Shown piece by piece: positions 53,480 through 62,599 of a stretch of DNA of 64,000 nucleotides. Under the pieces are notes generated by a model that worked only from the letters and a program-made list of their open reading frames with translations, was not told where the DNA came from and ran no database searches. Source of the stretch: Saccharomycopsis malanga (Eukaryota; Ascomycota; Saccharomycetes; Ascoideales; Saccharomycopsidaceae); the NCBI GenBank assembly GCA_004014935.1, contig CP025321.1, positions 310,001 through 374,000 of the forward strand, in the 5' to 3' direction. Position 1 is the first letter of the stretch; each line of letters begins with the position of its first letter. Made by a program: the position numbers and the translations under genes.

Positions 53480-53570
53480 ACTTGCTACGCAAACGCATGC
53501 ATAGTTGCATGTATGCATGAATTACATGCATAGTTGCATTCACGCACGCACGCACGCATACATCCATCCT
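53480..53570. repeat. GCATGC/CACG-rich alternating purine/pyrimidine tract
   Basis: Contains CGCATGCATAGTTGCATG, TATGCATGAATTACATGCAT and (CACG)4. TGCAT-type words recur at high density. It lies about 2.6 kb upstream of RFG1. Confidence 0.55.
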
Positions 53571-53735
53571 ATTAAAACAAGAGCAATAAATTAATTGTTT
53601 TGCCGTTCCGCAAGTTTATTCAAAGTTTCTTTTAGTTGTTTTTCATGTTTTTTTTTACTGAATTTGCAAAGTTTAAAATGATCAAGAAAAATTGAAAGGA
53701 TGTAATTTAAGATCGTTGTAAATATTTGTGAATAA

Positions 53736-53948
53736 TCAAGGCACCTTGTAGATTTGCGGGTTGTTGATGTAATGCAAGGCTAGACCATGTTCCATTTGAC
53801 TAAAGAAAGCGCGCCTAGGCAGGATCTTCAGGTCAAAGATGCAGGAACACTGAAGCAACAAAGAAAGATAAGATATAGCCAGAACAATTAAACTGAGGCT
53901 GGCTACTTTATGGCGCATGGTGCAGAATCCAATCTGTGCATGTCCCAT
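53736..53948 (-). CDS. candidate 70-residue protein with hydrophobic N-terminus
   Basis: ATG at 53948 (or MRHK at 53918). A hydrophobic stretch (VASLSLIVLAISYLSLLLQC) is followed by CSCIFDLKILPRRAFF and a short tail. It might be a signal anchor or chance. No homology recognised, no promoter evidence, and it lies amid repeats, so confidence is low. Confidence 0.2.
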   Translation of the reverse strand: MGHAQIGFCTMRHKVASLSLIVLAISYLSLLLQCSCIFDLKILPRRAFFSQMEHGLALHYINNPQIYKVP

Positions 53949-54658
53949 GTCCTAAAACGGCATGTGTTATTTTTGAAAAGCCGGTAACTAAAACAGATGT
54001 AGAGATGCATATTGGTAGGCAAATGTATTATGCCATAAGCAACTGTGCTTGAGTAAAAGGTATGATATCATCATTTTCAACATGGTTTAAATTACCCACT
54101 TTAAGCTTCAAAATCTAATGAAATTTAAATCTCTTTCAGATTTCATCTTTTATTATATGTGATGGCTTGAAGTCTATGGTGAAAAAAATAAAATAAAATA
54201 AAATTGAATAAAAGTAAAATTGGCTTGTTTTACATAATACAGAGGGAGTTTATGCTATGTTTCATGTAACCATTGCAGATATTCCGGTACCGCAATCCAT
54301 ATTTGGTATGCTGCCTCAAAACTTGGTGAAACAATAGTGTTCTATCAATCTTAGCAGATCTAATAATACATTCGCTAGGATATCACATATATATGATCCG
54401 GACTACTTTGGACCCTCAAAATATTCTTTATTATGTCATATGTTGTTTAGGTTTTGCCCTATGGTAGATAATACTATTTTAAGTTTTGGTAACTTGACAA
54501 AAAGGTTTTAAAAATAAAAAGTAAATTAGAATTAAATCGTTTAACTTTAAAATAGGAATCCTTTGGAAAAATATTTTATATTTAATTCCATCTTGTGGGT
54601 AGTATTTGGTGGCCTTCTAATATGGTGCAAATTTGCTAAAAGAAGCCAATTTATTCCT

Positions 54659-54787
54659 ACCCACACCTAAAACCTGTCCAATTATTTCTAATCGCACCTA
54701 AAACCGCCCGATTATTTTTAAACGCACCTATGAAACCATCCAGTTTTTACTAATCGCACATAAAACACACTCATTTATTCATAACTA
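54659..54787. repeat. imperfect tandem repeat, four units of about 31 bp
   Basis: Each unit begins with C(A/G)CACCTAAAAC or a variant and ends ATTATTT(C/T)TAA or similar. The degree of divergence suggests age. Function unknown. Confidence 0.6.
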
Positions 54788-54824
54788 TAATCCATATTGT
54801 TACTGAAAGGAAAAGGAATTGAGA

Positions 54825-54990
54825 GTATATAAAGAGAGATTGATTATAGGAGTAAAAATCAATAGAAATCAATAGAAATCAATAAAGTCAATAAACAAAT
54901 TTTGCTCAGCTAATTTGTATGCCTTGTAGCGTCGTATCCCAATCCTGAAGACATTTCTTGAGTTGCTATTGAAGGGATCATGCCAAAATC
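54825..54990 (+). mobile_element. possible old LTR-like fragment
   Basis: A TATA-like GAGTATATAAAGAG is followed by AT-rich AATCAATAGA repeats and an AATAAAC signal-like word, resembling the core of yeast retrotransposon LTRs. No termini, duplication or internal region was seen, so it is a weak, fossil-grade call. Confidence 0.15.
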
Positions 54991-55639
54991 TACAAAATCC
55001 CCCACTATGTATTAATTACAGTCATATATTAAAAACGCATGGGATTGATAATCATACTAAAAATACATGTACACCATACGGTGTATAAAATAAAGTGTAT
55101 GCACTTTATATTTTGAAAAACCCCTGTTCAGCTAGCCAACCAAGGAGCTAGAGCTAAGTCTATGGGCCCCTAGTTTGAGGCACAGACCTATTGTTCTGCA
55201 AGGGGTCCATTTCTACCATCAAGTGGTCTTGTTCAATACGAAACAACCCAAATTGTACTGCCGAATACAGACTTGCTGAGAAATTTCAGTAATCGAATCA
55301 ACAGTACTGCTTCTTCCCAAACCAGTAAGAACTATACTTTTTTAAAAGGTCAACCAATTGAAAACAATATATATGAAAAAGTTAAGATTATACTTTTATT
55401 TCATTTTTTTTTTTGCTTTGCTTTTCTTATTATTTCTTGGTTTTTATTATTCTTAATGCACTTTTCGCTACATTATTGTTGAACCAACCTCAGTGTTAGG
55501 CCATATCCAACTGCCCCATGGAATTGATTAATTATTAAAAAATTTCTAAAATTAATAGCCTTAAGAGGCACCATGTCGTCAGAATATCACATACAAAGTT
55601 CTAGGCCCAGTTTAAGTGAGTCTATTTTATTTACTGGCA

Positions 55640-55885
55640 CTGCCTTGTATGTGTGTGCATGTATATGCACGCGGGCGTGCGTGCGTGCGACTTTTTTTTT
55701 TTTTTTTTCTTAAATTATATGAAGACCAAAGACTGTCCCGCGCTAATCTTGCATGCAATGCAGTGCAGTGCAACTCGATGCACGGTGCAGGTGCAGTATT
55801 GACTAATTTTTTTATAAGCAAACCTTATTTTGCCAGGCAAAGTTGTAAAATGCAAAATGCAAAATGCAAAATGCATGCAATGCAT
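55640..55885. repeat. TGCA-rich clusters upstream of RFG1
   Basis: GTGTGCATGTATATGCACGC with (GTGC)n, then TGCATGCAATGCAGTGCAGT, CGATGCACGGTGCAGGTGCA, and (AAATGCA)3 with TGCATGCAATGCATGC. These lie 230-470 bp before the RFG1 ATG. TGCAT-type words are APSES-factor cores in Candida; a link to Efg1-type control is inferred. Confidence 0.55.
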
Positions 55886-56113
55886 GCTTATGACGCACTA
55901 ACGGCCCCGATCCTTGAGTATTAGCCAAGTTATTTATTTAAACTGCTACCTGCCCCTGACTTTATTGGGTTTTTTCTTTTATTATTGTTATTAACAGTTC
56001 TTGCGGTGTTTGCTGCTATTATTATTGTACTATTACCTTCGCTTTGTTTTAGTAAATTGAGTGTGTGCTGTTTTTTTTATTTGTTTTTCTTTACTTATTT
56101 ATTTAAATAATAG

Positions 56114-57174
56114 ATGATGAGCTATCAAAGTTATTCGAATCTCAATGAACCAAAGTGGAATCAGGATATTCGATCACCGTTGAATTCTTATCAACTTGTT
56201 AACAACAACAGTGGGAGTCTGGCCAGTTCTAGTGATCAGAACAGTCCAAACAACTGCAGCAAAAGCACGTCTGCATCGATGCTTCCGCAGACTACATTGC
56301 CTCCACTTTCGCAGGTCATGTATGATTCCACCTCGAAGAGCATGATGCAGCAGCAGCAGTTTATGATGTCAGCCAACATGAGCTTGGGCGACGGATTTAG
56401 CGGGTTTACCAACGGGACTGCGGTTTTTCCGGGGTCTGGACTCTCTAAACCAATTGTTCCGGAGCATGATGAAAAGTGTCCGTTCAGAACAGACGGACAG
56501 CCACGTATTCCTCGGCCAAGAAATGCGTTTATTCTCTTCAGACAGCGTCACCATCAGGCTGTTTTGGACGAAGGCAACGTGATCAAAACCAATCCGGACG
56601 TGTCGCGCGAGTTGGGAAAGAGATGGAGAGCATTGCCGCCAGAAGAAAAAGAATATTGGAACAAGTTGGCGGAGGAAGAGAAGAAGAACCATAGTGAGAA
56701 GTATCCGGGGTATCGGTATATTCCACGTAGAGCTGGCAAGAAAGGCAACTGTCCTGCATGCAAGCACAAGGCTGCATTGAAGAATGGTGGTTCGAGCGCC
56801 GCCGCTGCAGCGGCTGCAGCTGCAGCCGCGGTTGTAAATGTAAATGTCAATGCAAATGCAAGTGTCTCTGCTGCTGCCAATGCCATGAATGCTGGCAATC
56901 CTATCATTGGCAACATCCTTACCACTCCTGACGGTATGACTCTTCCTGACACTTCCTTCATGACACTGCAAGATCCAAACTCTGTTTCCGGCTTCCAGCC
57001 TTACCAACAGTCTCAGTTTCCTCCCCAGGACATTATATATACCCAGGTTAGCCCTTCGATGCCTCAGCGCGTCATACCGACTAATCCAGTTATGAACCCT
57101 AATCAATTCCTTCAAAACCAAATGTTTCCACAACAAATGCAACCGCATGCGCCTGTTCCTGTGCCTGTGCCTGC

Positions 57175-57207
<33 letters not shown>

Positions 57208-57460
57208 GCAGCAGCAGTTCAACTCGAGATTGCCTCCGCCTGCTGGTGCGTTGCCTCCACCTGCAGGTGCATTGCCTCCTCTACAGAATTATTACTTGCC
57301 AAGATCCATGATCGATAACTACGACCCTAATATGAACTACAATCCTGTCGACATGTCTGGCCAGAACAACCGTATTGGTAACTCAGTGCCTAATGGCGTG
57401 AGCTTGCCTCATATAAACCATTTGGATTTGCCTACAAAAGTCAGCCAAAACAGCAGATGA
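56114..57460 (+). CDS. RFG1: HMG-box transcription regulator Rfg1 (Rox1 family)
   Basis: DNA-binding repressor or activator of filamentous growth genes in Candida; the relative Rox1 represses hypoxic genes. The 448-residue protein has an HMG box at about 132-203 (IPRPRNAFILFRQRHHQAVL...WRALPPEEKEYWNKLAEEEK...YPGYRYIPRR). A conserved NCPACKHK follows at 212-219, then an Ala run (about 227-240), VNVNVNAN repeats, a Gln run (about 360-374) and two LPPPAGA repeats. The asparagine- and serine-rich N-terminus is typical. Start at the first ATG of an ATGATG pair directly after a TAG. Family call firm, RFG1 rather than another Rox1 paralogue likely because of the box sequence. Confidence 0.92.
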
Positions 57461-57948
57461 TCATCTTGCTTTTTCATCATCTATTTACGCCTTTTTTTAG
57501 TCTCTTTGCTCTAGCAAGTTTCAATTCTCCTTTGTGTATTTGGTTTATTCTGTTTTTATTTAGTCATGGCTTGTACAGGCAACTGTTTTGCATTGCACGT
57601 TGGGTTTTTTATATTAATCCTGTGGATTTGTTTTAATTAATGTTGATTATTATGATACAAGTTTTTGTAACCGTCTGGCCGACCAATCGTTTATCCCAGG
57701 AATTGTAAAAGACCCTGTATGGCAAAACAAGGCTGTGTCAGGACGTTGTGCCGTGTTCTTGGTGCTATTTGCCAGGGTTTAGGAGCGTAACGTGGCAATA
57801 TCCATGATTTTCGGTTGTAACATGTTTTTACCTTGATTTTAATGGCTGGAATTGTTGGTAGAGCTTCTGGGGTGGGTAATTCAAAGCCTCTGGGATGCTT
57901 TAATAATAATTCAGTCTATAAAATGTTTTATACAATTCCAAAGCATTA

Positions 57949-57975
57949 TAATAATAATCTTTTATTTCGAGCCCG
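57949..57975 (-). mobile_element. retroposon 3'-end fragment
   Basis: ATTATAATAATAATC then TTTTATTTCGAGCCC on the plus strand, the reverse of the shared end plus tail. TTCCAAAGC occurs just to its left (57937-57945) and again at 58429-58437, which could be the target-site duplication of a composite insert spanning to 58416, but the match is not at the exact boundary. Confidence 0.55.
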
Positions 57976-58025
57976 GTAAATAATAATTCATAATTATATC
58001 TTCTATCTTATTGATTACCTTGTAT

Positions 58026-58155
58026 AGGTGCCTTACTGCTTTAAACACTATTGAGGACTCTATTTCCTCCTTTATTTTAGTCTTCTTTTACCCTTTTTAT
58101 ATAGTTTGCTATCATTTTACCCATTTTCCGTTCAATACGATTACATCTTAATATT
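58026..58155 (+). repeat. dispersed repeat B, copy 2
   Basis: Second copy of the repeat seen at 36483-36612, with the same order of shared words (GCTTTAAACACTAT, TTTATTTTAG, TTTTTATATAG, TTTTACCCATTTTC, GTTCAATACGA). Here it lies between two retroposon 3' ends, so one element may have inserted into the other. Confidence 0.6.
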
Positions 58156-58156
58156 A

Positions 58157-58255
58157 CAGAGCCCAGCAAATAATAATAATGATAATACTCTTCCATGTCG
58201 AGCACGGTAACGAATAAAAACAATAATAATAGTAATATCTTACATTTCAAGCACC
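58157..58255 (-). mobile_element. serial retroposon 3'-end fragments
   Basis: Three reversed ends in a row: GAGCCCAGCAAATAATAATA, CATGTCGAGCACGG with AATAATAATGATAATAC before it, and TTACATTTCAAGCACC with AATAATAATAG before it. The pattern suggests repeated insertion into earlier TTA tails. Confidence 0.55.
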
Positions 58256-58271
58256 AATAATAAAAAATAAA

Positions 58272-58416
58272 GGACGGACTAGGGACAGACCTCAGTTTCT
58301 CATCTTGGTGAGTGTCTAGCGACCTTTTTCAAAAAGGACAGCAAATCTTCAGTTATTGTATTGTCATTAATCAACTTCAGAACCATGTCTGAGCTTGTGC
58401 TATGTTCTTCTTGCTC
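58272..58416 (-). mobile_element. ORF-like head module of composite retroposon, copy 2
   Basis: About 80 percent identical by eye to 50471-50636 and beginning at the same base (GAGCAAGAAGAAC on the minus strand). The shared reading frame (EQEEH..SDMVL.LIND.T) is kept, with mainly conservative changes, up to a stop after ARHSPR. It is followed on the minus strand by T-rich sequence and reversed 3' ends. Confidence 0.6.
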
Positions 58417-59564
58417 ATTTGTGCATTTCCAAAGCCTATGAAATGTTTTTTACAATTTCCAAATAAAACCTTGAAGATTCATCAAAACCTTTTTTGCAAA
58501 CTCTTTTTGTACATTCAAAATAGTACAATTTCAAAAAAAAAAATAATCATCTCCTGTTTTGAGTGATATATCGTAGTTTACCATTCGGTACGCGTCATAG
58601 ATTGTGTTTCAATAAATGCGTATTGAACTTATCCTACAACTCGCCCAAAATGGCCGTTTTAGCTCTGTAGCTTTATAAACATATTGTTCTGGCAAGTAAA
58701 CCAAGTCCTAAACGAAAATCAGCAATTGGAAGCTTTGCCAAACGCTGATTTGCATCTCAAAATACGCTATGGCGTACTATTTTATTAATAAGTGTATAAA
58801 TCACGGTAGCCAAGGCCACAATTTGCTGATAAAATGCACCAATCTTACTCCTAAACCTCTACACTCCAAATAACAATAACACACTGTCGTCCAACACCCT
58901 AAGAGGCGTAGCTCTCGACAATAAAACAATCCACATCATCACGTAAGGCACCCTTTATGCTAGGCATCTGCTACATGACAAGAAACAAACAGTGTTTTCT
59001 CAGCTATTGTCTGCTCTAGGCTGAGCCTTCAGCTCTTTTAGCATCAGCCACAGACCCTGTTCTGTAGAAACCCTCCATTTGGCTCTCTTTTATCTTCCAA
59101 CAATTTACAAAATGGCTCCCTTCTCCTAACGATAGGGTTGTACACACCATTACAACCTACACCCTCAGAACTAACTGGCTGACTCCAGTCGTTCTAGAAT
59201 CACGCTGTTTATCTTTTCTCACTAAATACTCATGCAAACACCCTTACAAGTGCGGTAAATTAGTACTAGTATTATAGTACTGGTACCTACGTTATTGTTC
59301 TCCACTAGTTCAAGGGGCACTGGCTATTCTTGCGTTGTCAATCCATTGATCAAATCACACTATGCAATTTCATCATTTATTTACTTATTTATTGCTTTGT
59401 TTTGGATCAGCCATACTTTAATCACTCTATTATACCCTTATTATTTATGTAACGTTTGATAATTTATTAAGGACAACCCTCTGTTCTATACTGGGCCACT
59501 TGCGTGCCAACATGCACTATGATCATCAGTGCCCCCCAGCCAACCTTCCTCTCCGACTGACATA

Positions 59565-59702
59565 ATGGATGCATATGTATGCATGTGTGCATGCATGAAT
59601 AAATTATTATTAATTTTTTTTTAAAAACAAAAAACAAAAAGTGTCCCACATACTTCCTGCATATGGGTACATGCGTACACGTAACTGTGCGTCATGCATG
59701 CG
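59565..59702. repeat. GCATGC-rich tract upstream of COG2
   Basis: ATGGATGCATATGTATGCAT, GTGTGCATGCATGAAT, then ATGCGTACACGTAACTGTGC and GTCATGCATGCGGGC. Same word family as the tracts near SOK1 and RFG1. Confidence 0.5.
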
Positions 59703-59806
59703 GGCATATTGAATAAAAAACAAAAAAAAATACAATAATTCAAAAAGCTTATGAGATATATTTATAAATTATTATTAAAAAAAATAGAGATTGTCATGTG
59801 ACATAT

Positions 59807-59812
59807 CACGTG
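59807..59812. promoter_or_regulatory. E-box CACGTG upstream of COG2
   Basis: ATCACGTGCT lies 127-132 bp before the COG2 ATG, next to a TCATGTGAC half-palindrome. Fits a Cbf1/bHLH site; use not demonstrated. Confidence 0.45.
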
Positions 59813-59938
59813 CTATAATCATTAATGGACAAGTATAATGATGATGATGATAATGATAATTTTGATCAGACATAAAAAAAAAAGTAATTGAAAAGTAATA
59901 CCACCAGGAAAGATAAAGTAAAAAAGGGGTTAGAAACA

Positions 59939-61312
59939 ATGTCATCGGATGTGATACCCAGTAATCAGGACGATTTATTTGATATTCTCAATGGGGATGA
60001 TCGGTTTCCATTTCTTAATAAAGTGTCGAAAGAGTCTTTTTCGGTGAATCTTGACAAATTGATTCAAGATGAGGAAGATAATGTAGAAGCAAAAAAAAAA
60101 GTAGAGAAGCAGGTCGTTGATGATTTTATTGTTGATGATTTTTTGTACAAAAACTTCCGGTTTATATCGCTAAACGATCTCAACAATGAATTGAGCAAGT
60201 TGAATGATGATTTGGATTCCGAGCTTTTGAATCTTGTAAATAATGATTACAATGACTTTATCAAGTTGGGGAAGTCTATAAACAGCGAGAATTTCCTTAG
60301 TTTAGTTTCTAGTATCAAACTATCGATTGTGAACTACCATAGGATATTGGAGAGCCAGCAGGACGAGTTGAGTAGCGATTTCCAGACCATAAATAGCGGC
60401 TTGTTTTTCAAAAAAAAAGTATCCAAGCTTATAGGCTATTTGGAGAAGAGTTATTTGTTGTATAGTTTGATAAATAGTTTTGAATTGCTTATCAATGAGC
60501 ATTCTATTCTAGATAAGCAAGATTCGGCTGGCACTGGCAGAGAGTATGAAAGCAGCAGCCAATTGGAGGCCACCGACGTATTGCAGCAGATACTTGACGT
60601 AGAAAGTGAAAAAATCAAGGATTCCAGCCTTAATATTCAAACCATAAAGGATTTGACCTCGTTATATCTTTCCATCCATCAACTACAGCTGTATCTTAGC
60701 AGTGTACATATCTCCACCCCCAAAACCAAGCTAGACTGCAAGTCAGATCTTTTGGAAGTGCCTGCTGTAGAAAACAGCTTCCAGTCAACGGATGTAGTGA
60801 ACAATATATACAAACTTAACAGTATCACCTTGGACAATCTTCTAAATGAGTCGCAAGATCAGGGTCTTGCCGAACAGAACGATATGGTGTCAAATGGCAC
60901 TGAATACGATGAGGACGATCTCTATCATCATCCTCACTCGTGCAAAAATGTGGAGAAAACCCGCTTTTTGGAGGATCAATTTAAAAGAATCAACAAGCTC
61001 AGACTTGAGTTTAAATCTATCTTAGATGAATACTTGAGAAAAATCAACCATGGTGCCGTGTATTCTTTGTCAGAGATTGCCACCGGCAATAGTACAGTCA
61101 ACAACACTGCCAACGGCTCATCTGCTAATCTTTCAGAGGCTGTTGATAACAAGACAGAGAGCCTCAAGGAATCATTTCTTAGATTGAAACTAGAAAACGT
61201 TAAATCGTCAGACGACCAAACAAAGGCAGAATTGCTTGAGCTATTGGGAATCTACTTGATTCTTGGCGATGAGGAGCATTTTGCCAAAATAGTGGCAGAA
61301 CGTAAAAAGTGA
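59939..61312 (+). CDS. COG2: conserved oligomeric Golgi complex subunit 2
   Basis: Lobe A subunit of the COG tether, acting in retrograde traffic within the Golgi. The ATG at 59939 (MSSDVIPSNQDDL) gives 457 residues; an upstream extension would need a TTG. The N-terminal COG2 signature is clear: FIVDDFLYKNFRFISLNDLNNEL (about 62-84), then LLNLVNNDYNDFIKLGKSI and a helical coiled region to about 200. The middle is Ser/Asp-rich and divergent, and the C-terminus (KLRLEFKSILDEYLR, LGIYLILGDEEHFAKIVAERK) forms the conserved end. An E-box is upstream. Size fits fungal Cog2/Sec35. Confidence 0.9.
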   Translation: MSSDVIPSNQDDLFDILNGDDRFPFLNKVSKESFSVNLDKLIQDEEDNVEAKKKVEKQVVDDFIVDDFLYKNFRFISLNDLNNELSKLNDDLDSELLNLVNNDYNDFIKLGKSINSENFLSLVSSIKLSIVNYHRILESQQDELSSDFQTINSGLFFKKKVSKLIGYLEKSYLLYSLINSFELLINEHSILDKQDSAGTGREYESSSQLEATDVLQQILDVESEKIKDSSLNIQTIKDLTSLYLSIHQLQLYLSSVHISTPKTKLDCKSDLLEVPAVENSFQSTDVVNNIYKLNSITLDNLLNESQDQGLAEQNDMVSNGTEYDEDDLYHHPHSCKNVEKTRFLEDQFKRINKLRLEFKSILDEYLRKINHGAVYSLSEIATGNSTVNNTANGSSANLSEAVDNKTESLKESFLRLKLENVKSSDDQTKAELLELLGIYLILGDEEHFAKIVAERKK

Positions 61313-61544
61313 GGCGTTCAAAGTAATAGCCAGTAAAATAGTGGCACTTTAACATTATCAAATAAATACCAAAAACCGCTGGGCCGTATGGCTGAAATCC
61401 ATAACATGGCGTAGTTACCAAGTGGATTATTTTATTGTTGTAAACAGTACTAATGATGATGATCACCCACCATGGAATTCCTATGCAATTCATAATATAA
61501 ATTATTATGGTATTGATATTTATCAATAAATAGACAAACTCTAA

Positions 61545-61571
61545 TAATAATAGTATCATATATTTCGAGCC
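61545..61571 (-). mobile_element. retroposon 3'-end scrap
   Basis: Plus strand AATAATAATAGTATCATATA then TTTCGAGCC, the reverse of the shared 3' end and tail. It abuts the 5' end of the next copy. Confidence 0.6.
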
Positions 61572-61752
61572 GCCACTGGGCCATTTGGCTCAGTGGTCAG
61601 TGCTCTCGGAGAAGAGAAAAACAAGACCTAACAGGAATATGGGTGAGCCAACTATGATCAAAAGGACATGATTGGGCTTTTCCCCTTGGACATAACGCGT
61701 CTATACGAAACTAAAACTCACTGGGCTTGAAATATATGATAAATATATATAT
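61572..61752 (+). mobile_element. short-form tRNA-headed retroposon
   Basis: 5' end GCCACTGGGCCATTTGGCTC with A box TGGCTCAGTGG, then AACAAGACCTAACAGGAATA and TGGGTGAGCC. The central body and B box are missing at the same junction as the copies at 50.7 and 51.9 kb. The 3' end TGGGCTTGAAATATATGAT meets the next copy tail to tail. Confidence 0.8.
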
Positions 61753-62079
61753 ATCGAGCCCAGTGAATATTAGTTTCGAATTTACAAGCCATGTTTAAAG
61801 GGGCTTGTCAAAACCCAGTGAAAAACCCAGTGAGGAAAACCCATTCATATCCTATATCTCTTCATCCAATTGGCTGAAAGTAAGCACTAAACTGGGTTGT
61901 ATTTCAGACAGTTGCATTTGCCTGTAAAGTAAGGTTCAATCAGCATTGTAAAAGCAGCAAAAGTGTTCCTATTGGGAATTGAACCCTTGGGCCTATTCGA
62001 GAGTACTATCTGCTAAACTATCCTGTCAGATCTTTGCCTCTTCTCTGAAAGCAATAACCACTGAGCTATCTGGTCTAAC
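61753..62079 (-). mobile_element. long-form tRNA-headed retroposon, diverged
   Basis: Minus strand from 62079: GTTAGACCAGATAGCTCAGT (A box TAGCTCAGTGG), later GGGTTCAATTCCC (B box, near 61975-61987), then body TTTGCTGCTTTTACAATGCT, ACAGGCAAATGCAACTGTC and shared end CACTGGGCTCGATATATAT. It is the second full-length long form, clearly older than the 46.6 kb copy, and has extra sequence between the boxes. Confidence 0.8.
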
Positions 62080-62599
62080 AAAGAATATGTAATTAATTAT
62101 ATAAAGATTAACAATGGTAAAAAATCAGTCAAATTAAAAGAAGATTTTCATTACTAAAAATGCTTTGTAATTATAAATTTTCCTCGATGTAAGCCTCTAA
62201 TTGGCCTCTTACAAAAAATTACCAACAGCTCCAATTACAAAACAAACTAATGAAATATATTAACAATAAGAGAAAAACTAAACGTTAGAAAAGAATTTTG
62301 ACCATGCCGGTATTGCAAAAGCAGCAAGACCAAGCAAAAAGCAGCAAGGCAAAGCGTAGATAAGAGCAAATAGCGGACAAAAAACATAAGAACAGGTCTG
62401 ATGAAATGACGAATGCAGAAAGTATAGTGAAAAAAACCATGTTCTTAATCTCCAACTACGCTTTTATACCGTACATACACTTTATAGCAATTTGGCTTTA
62501 TGTCAATACATTATACACCCATACCAACAAAGGACATTCTACAGAAATGCTTTCCATCTACAAAAGATAATTAAAGAACTGAAAAAGGGCGAGCTGCTC

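Larger units (their letters stand above)
52105..56113. other. 4 kb gene-free region upstream of RFG1
   Basis: No convincing gene except a weak candidate at 53736-53948. It contains GCATGC-rich tracts (53480-53570, 55640-55885), a four-unit tandem repeat (54659-54787) and a possible old LTR-like piece (54825-54990). A small perfect hairpin TACACC/GGTGTA lies at 55070-55085. Long, repeat-rich upstream regions are typical of morphogenesis regulators in Candida species. Confidence 0.5.
57461..59938. other. 2.5 kb repeat-rich intergenic region RFG1 to COG2
   Basis: No gene recognised. It holds retroposon 3'-end fragments (57949-57975, 58157-58255), repeat B copy 2, the second ORF-like head module, a GCATGC-rich tract (59565-59702) and an E-box before COG2. 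Confidence 0.5.
61313..62599. other. intergenic between convergent COG2 and NDUFA8, retroposon cluster
   Basis: Holds a reversed 3'-end scrap (61545-61571), a short-form copy (61572-61752) and a long-form copy in the opposite direction (61753-62079). A perfect 8-bp stem palindrome TATTGATATTTATCAATA lies at 61512-61529. No gene seen. Confidence 0.6.

Noticed and set aside
49000-56000. Possible centromere in the gene-free, AT-rich, repeat-bearing region
   Set aside because: Nothing specific (large inverted repeats, sharp GC trough with flanking arms) was seen, and a long RFG1 regulatory region plus retroposons explains the gap. CENP-A ChIP would decide.
61200-61559. 119-codon minus ORF overlapping the end of COG2
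   Set aside because: Antisense to a real coding end and to retroposon tails; no family features.
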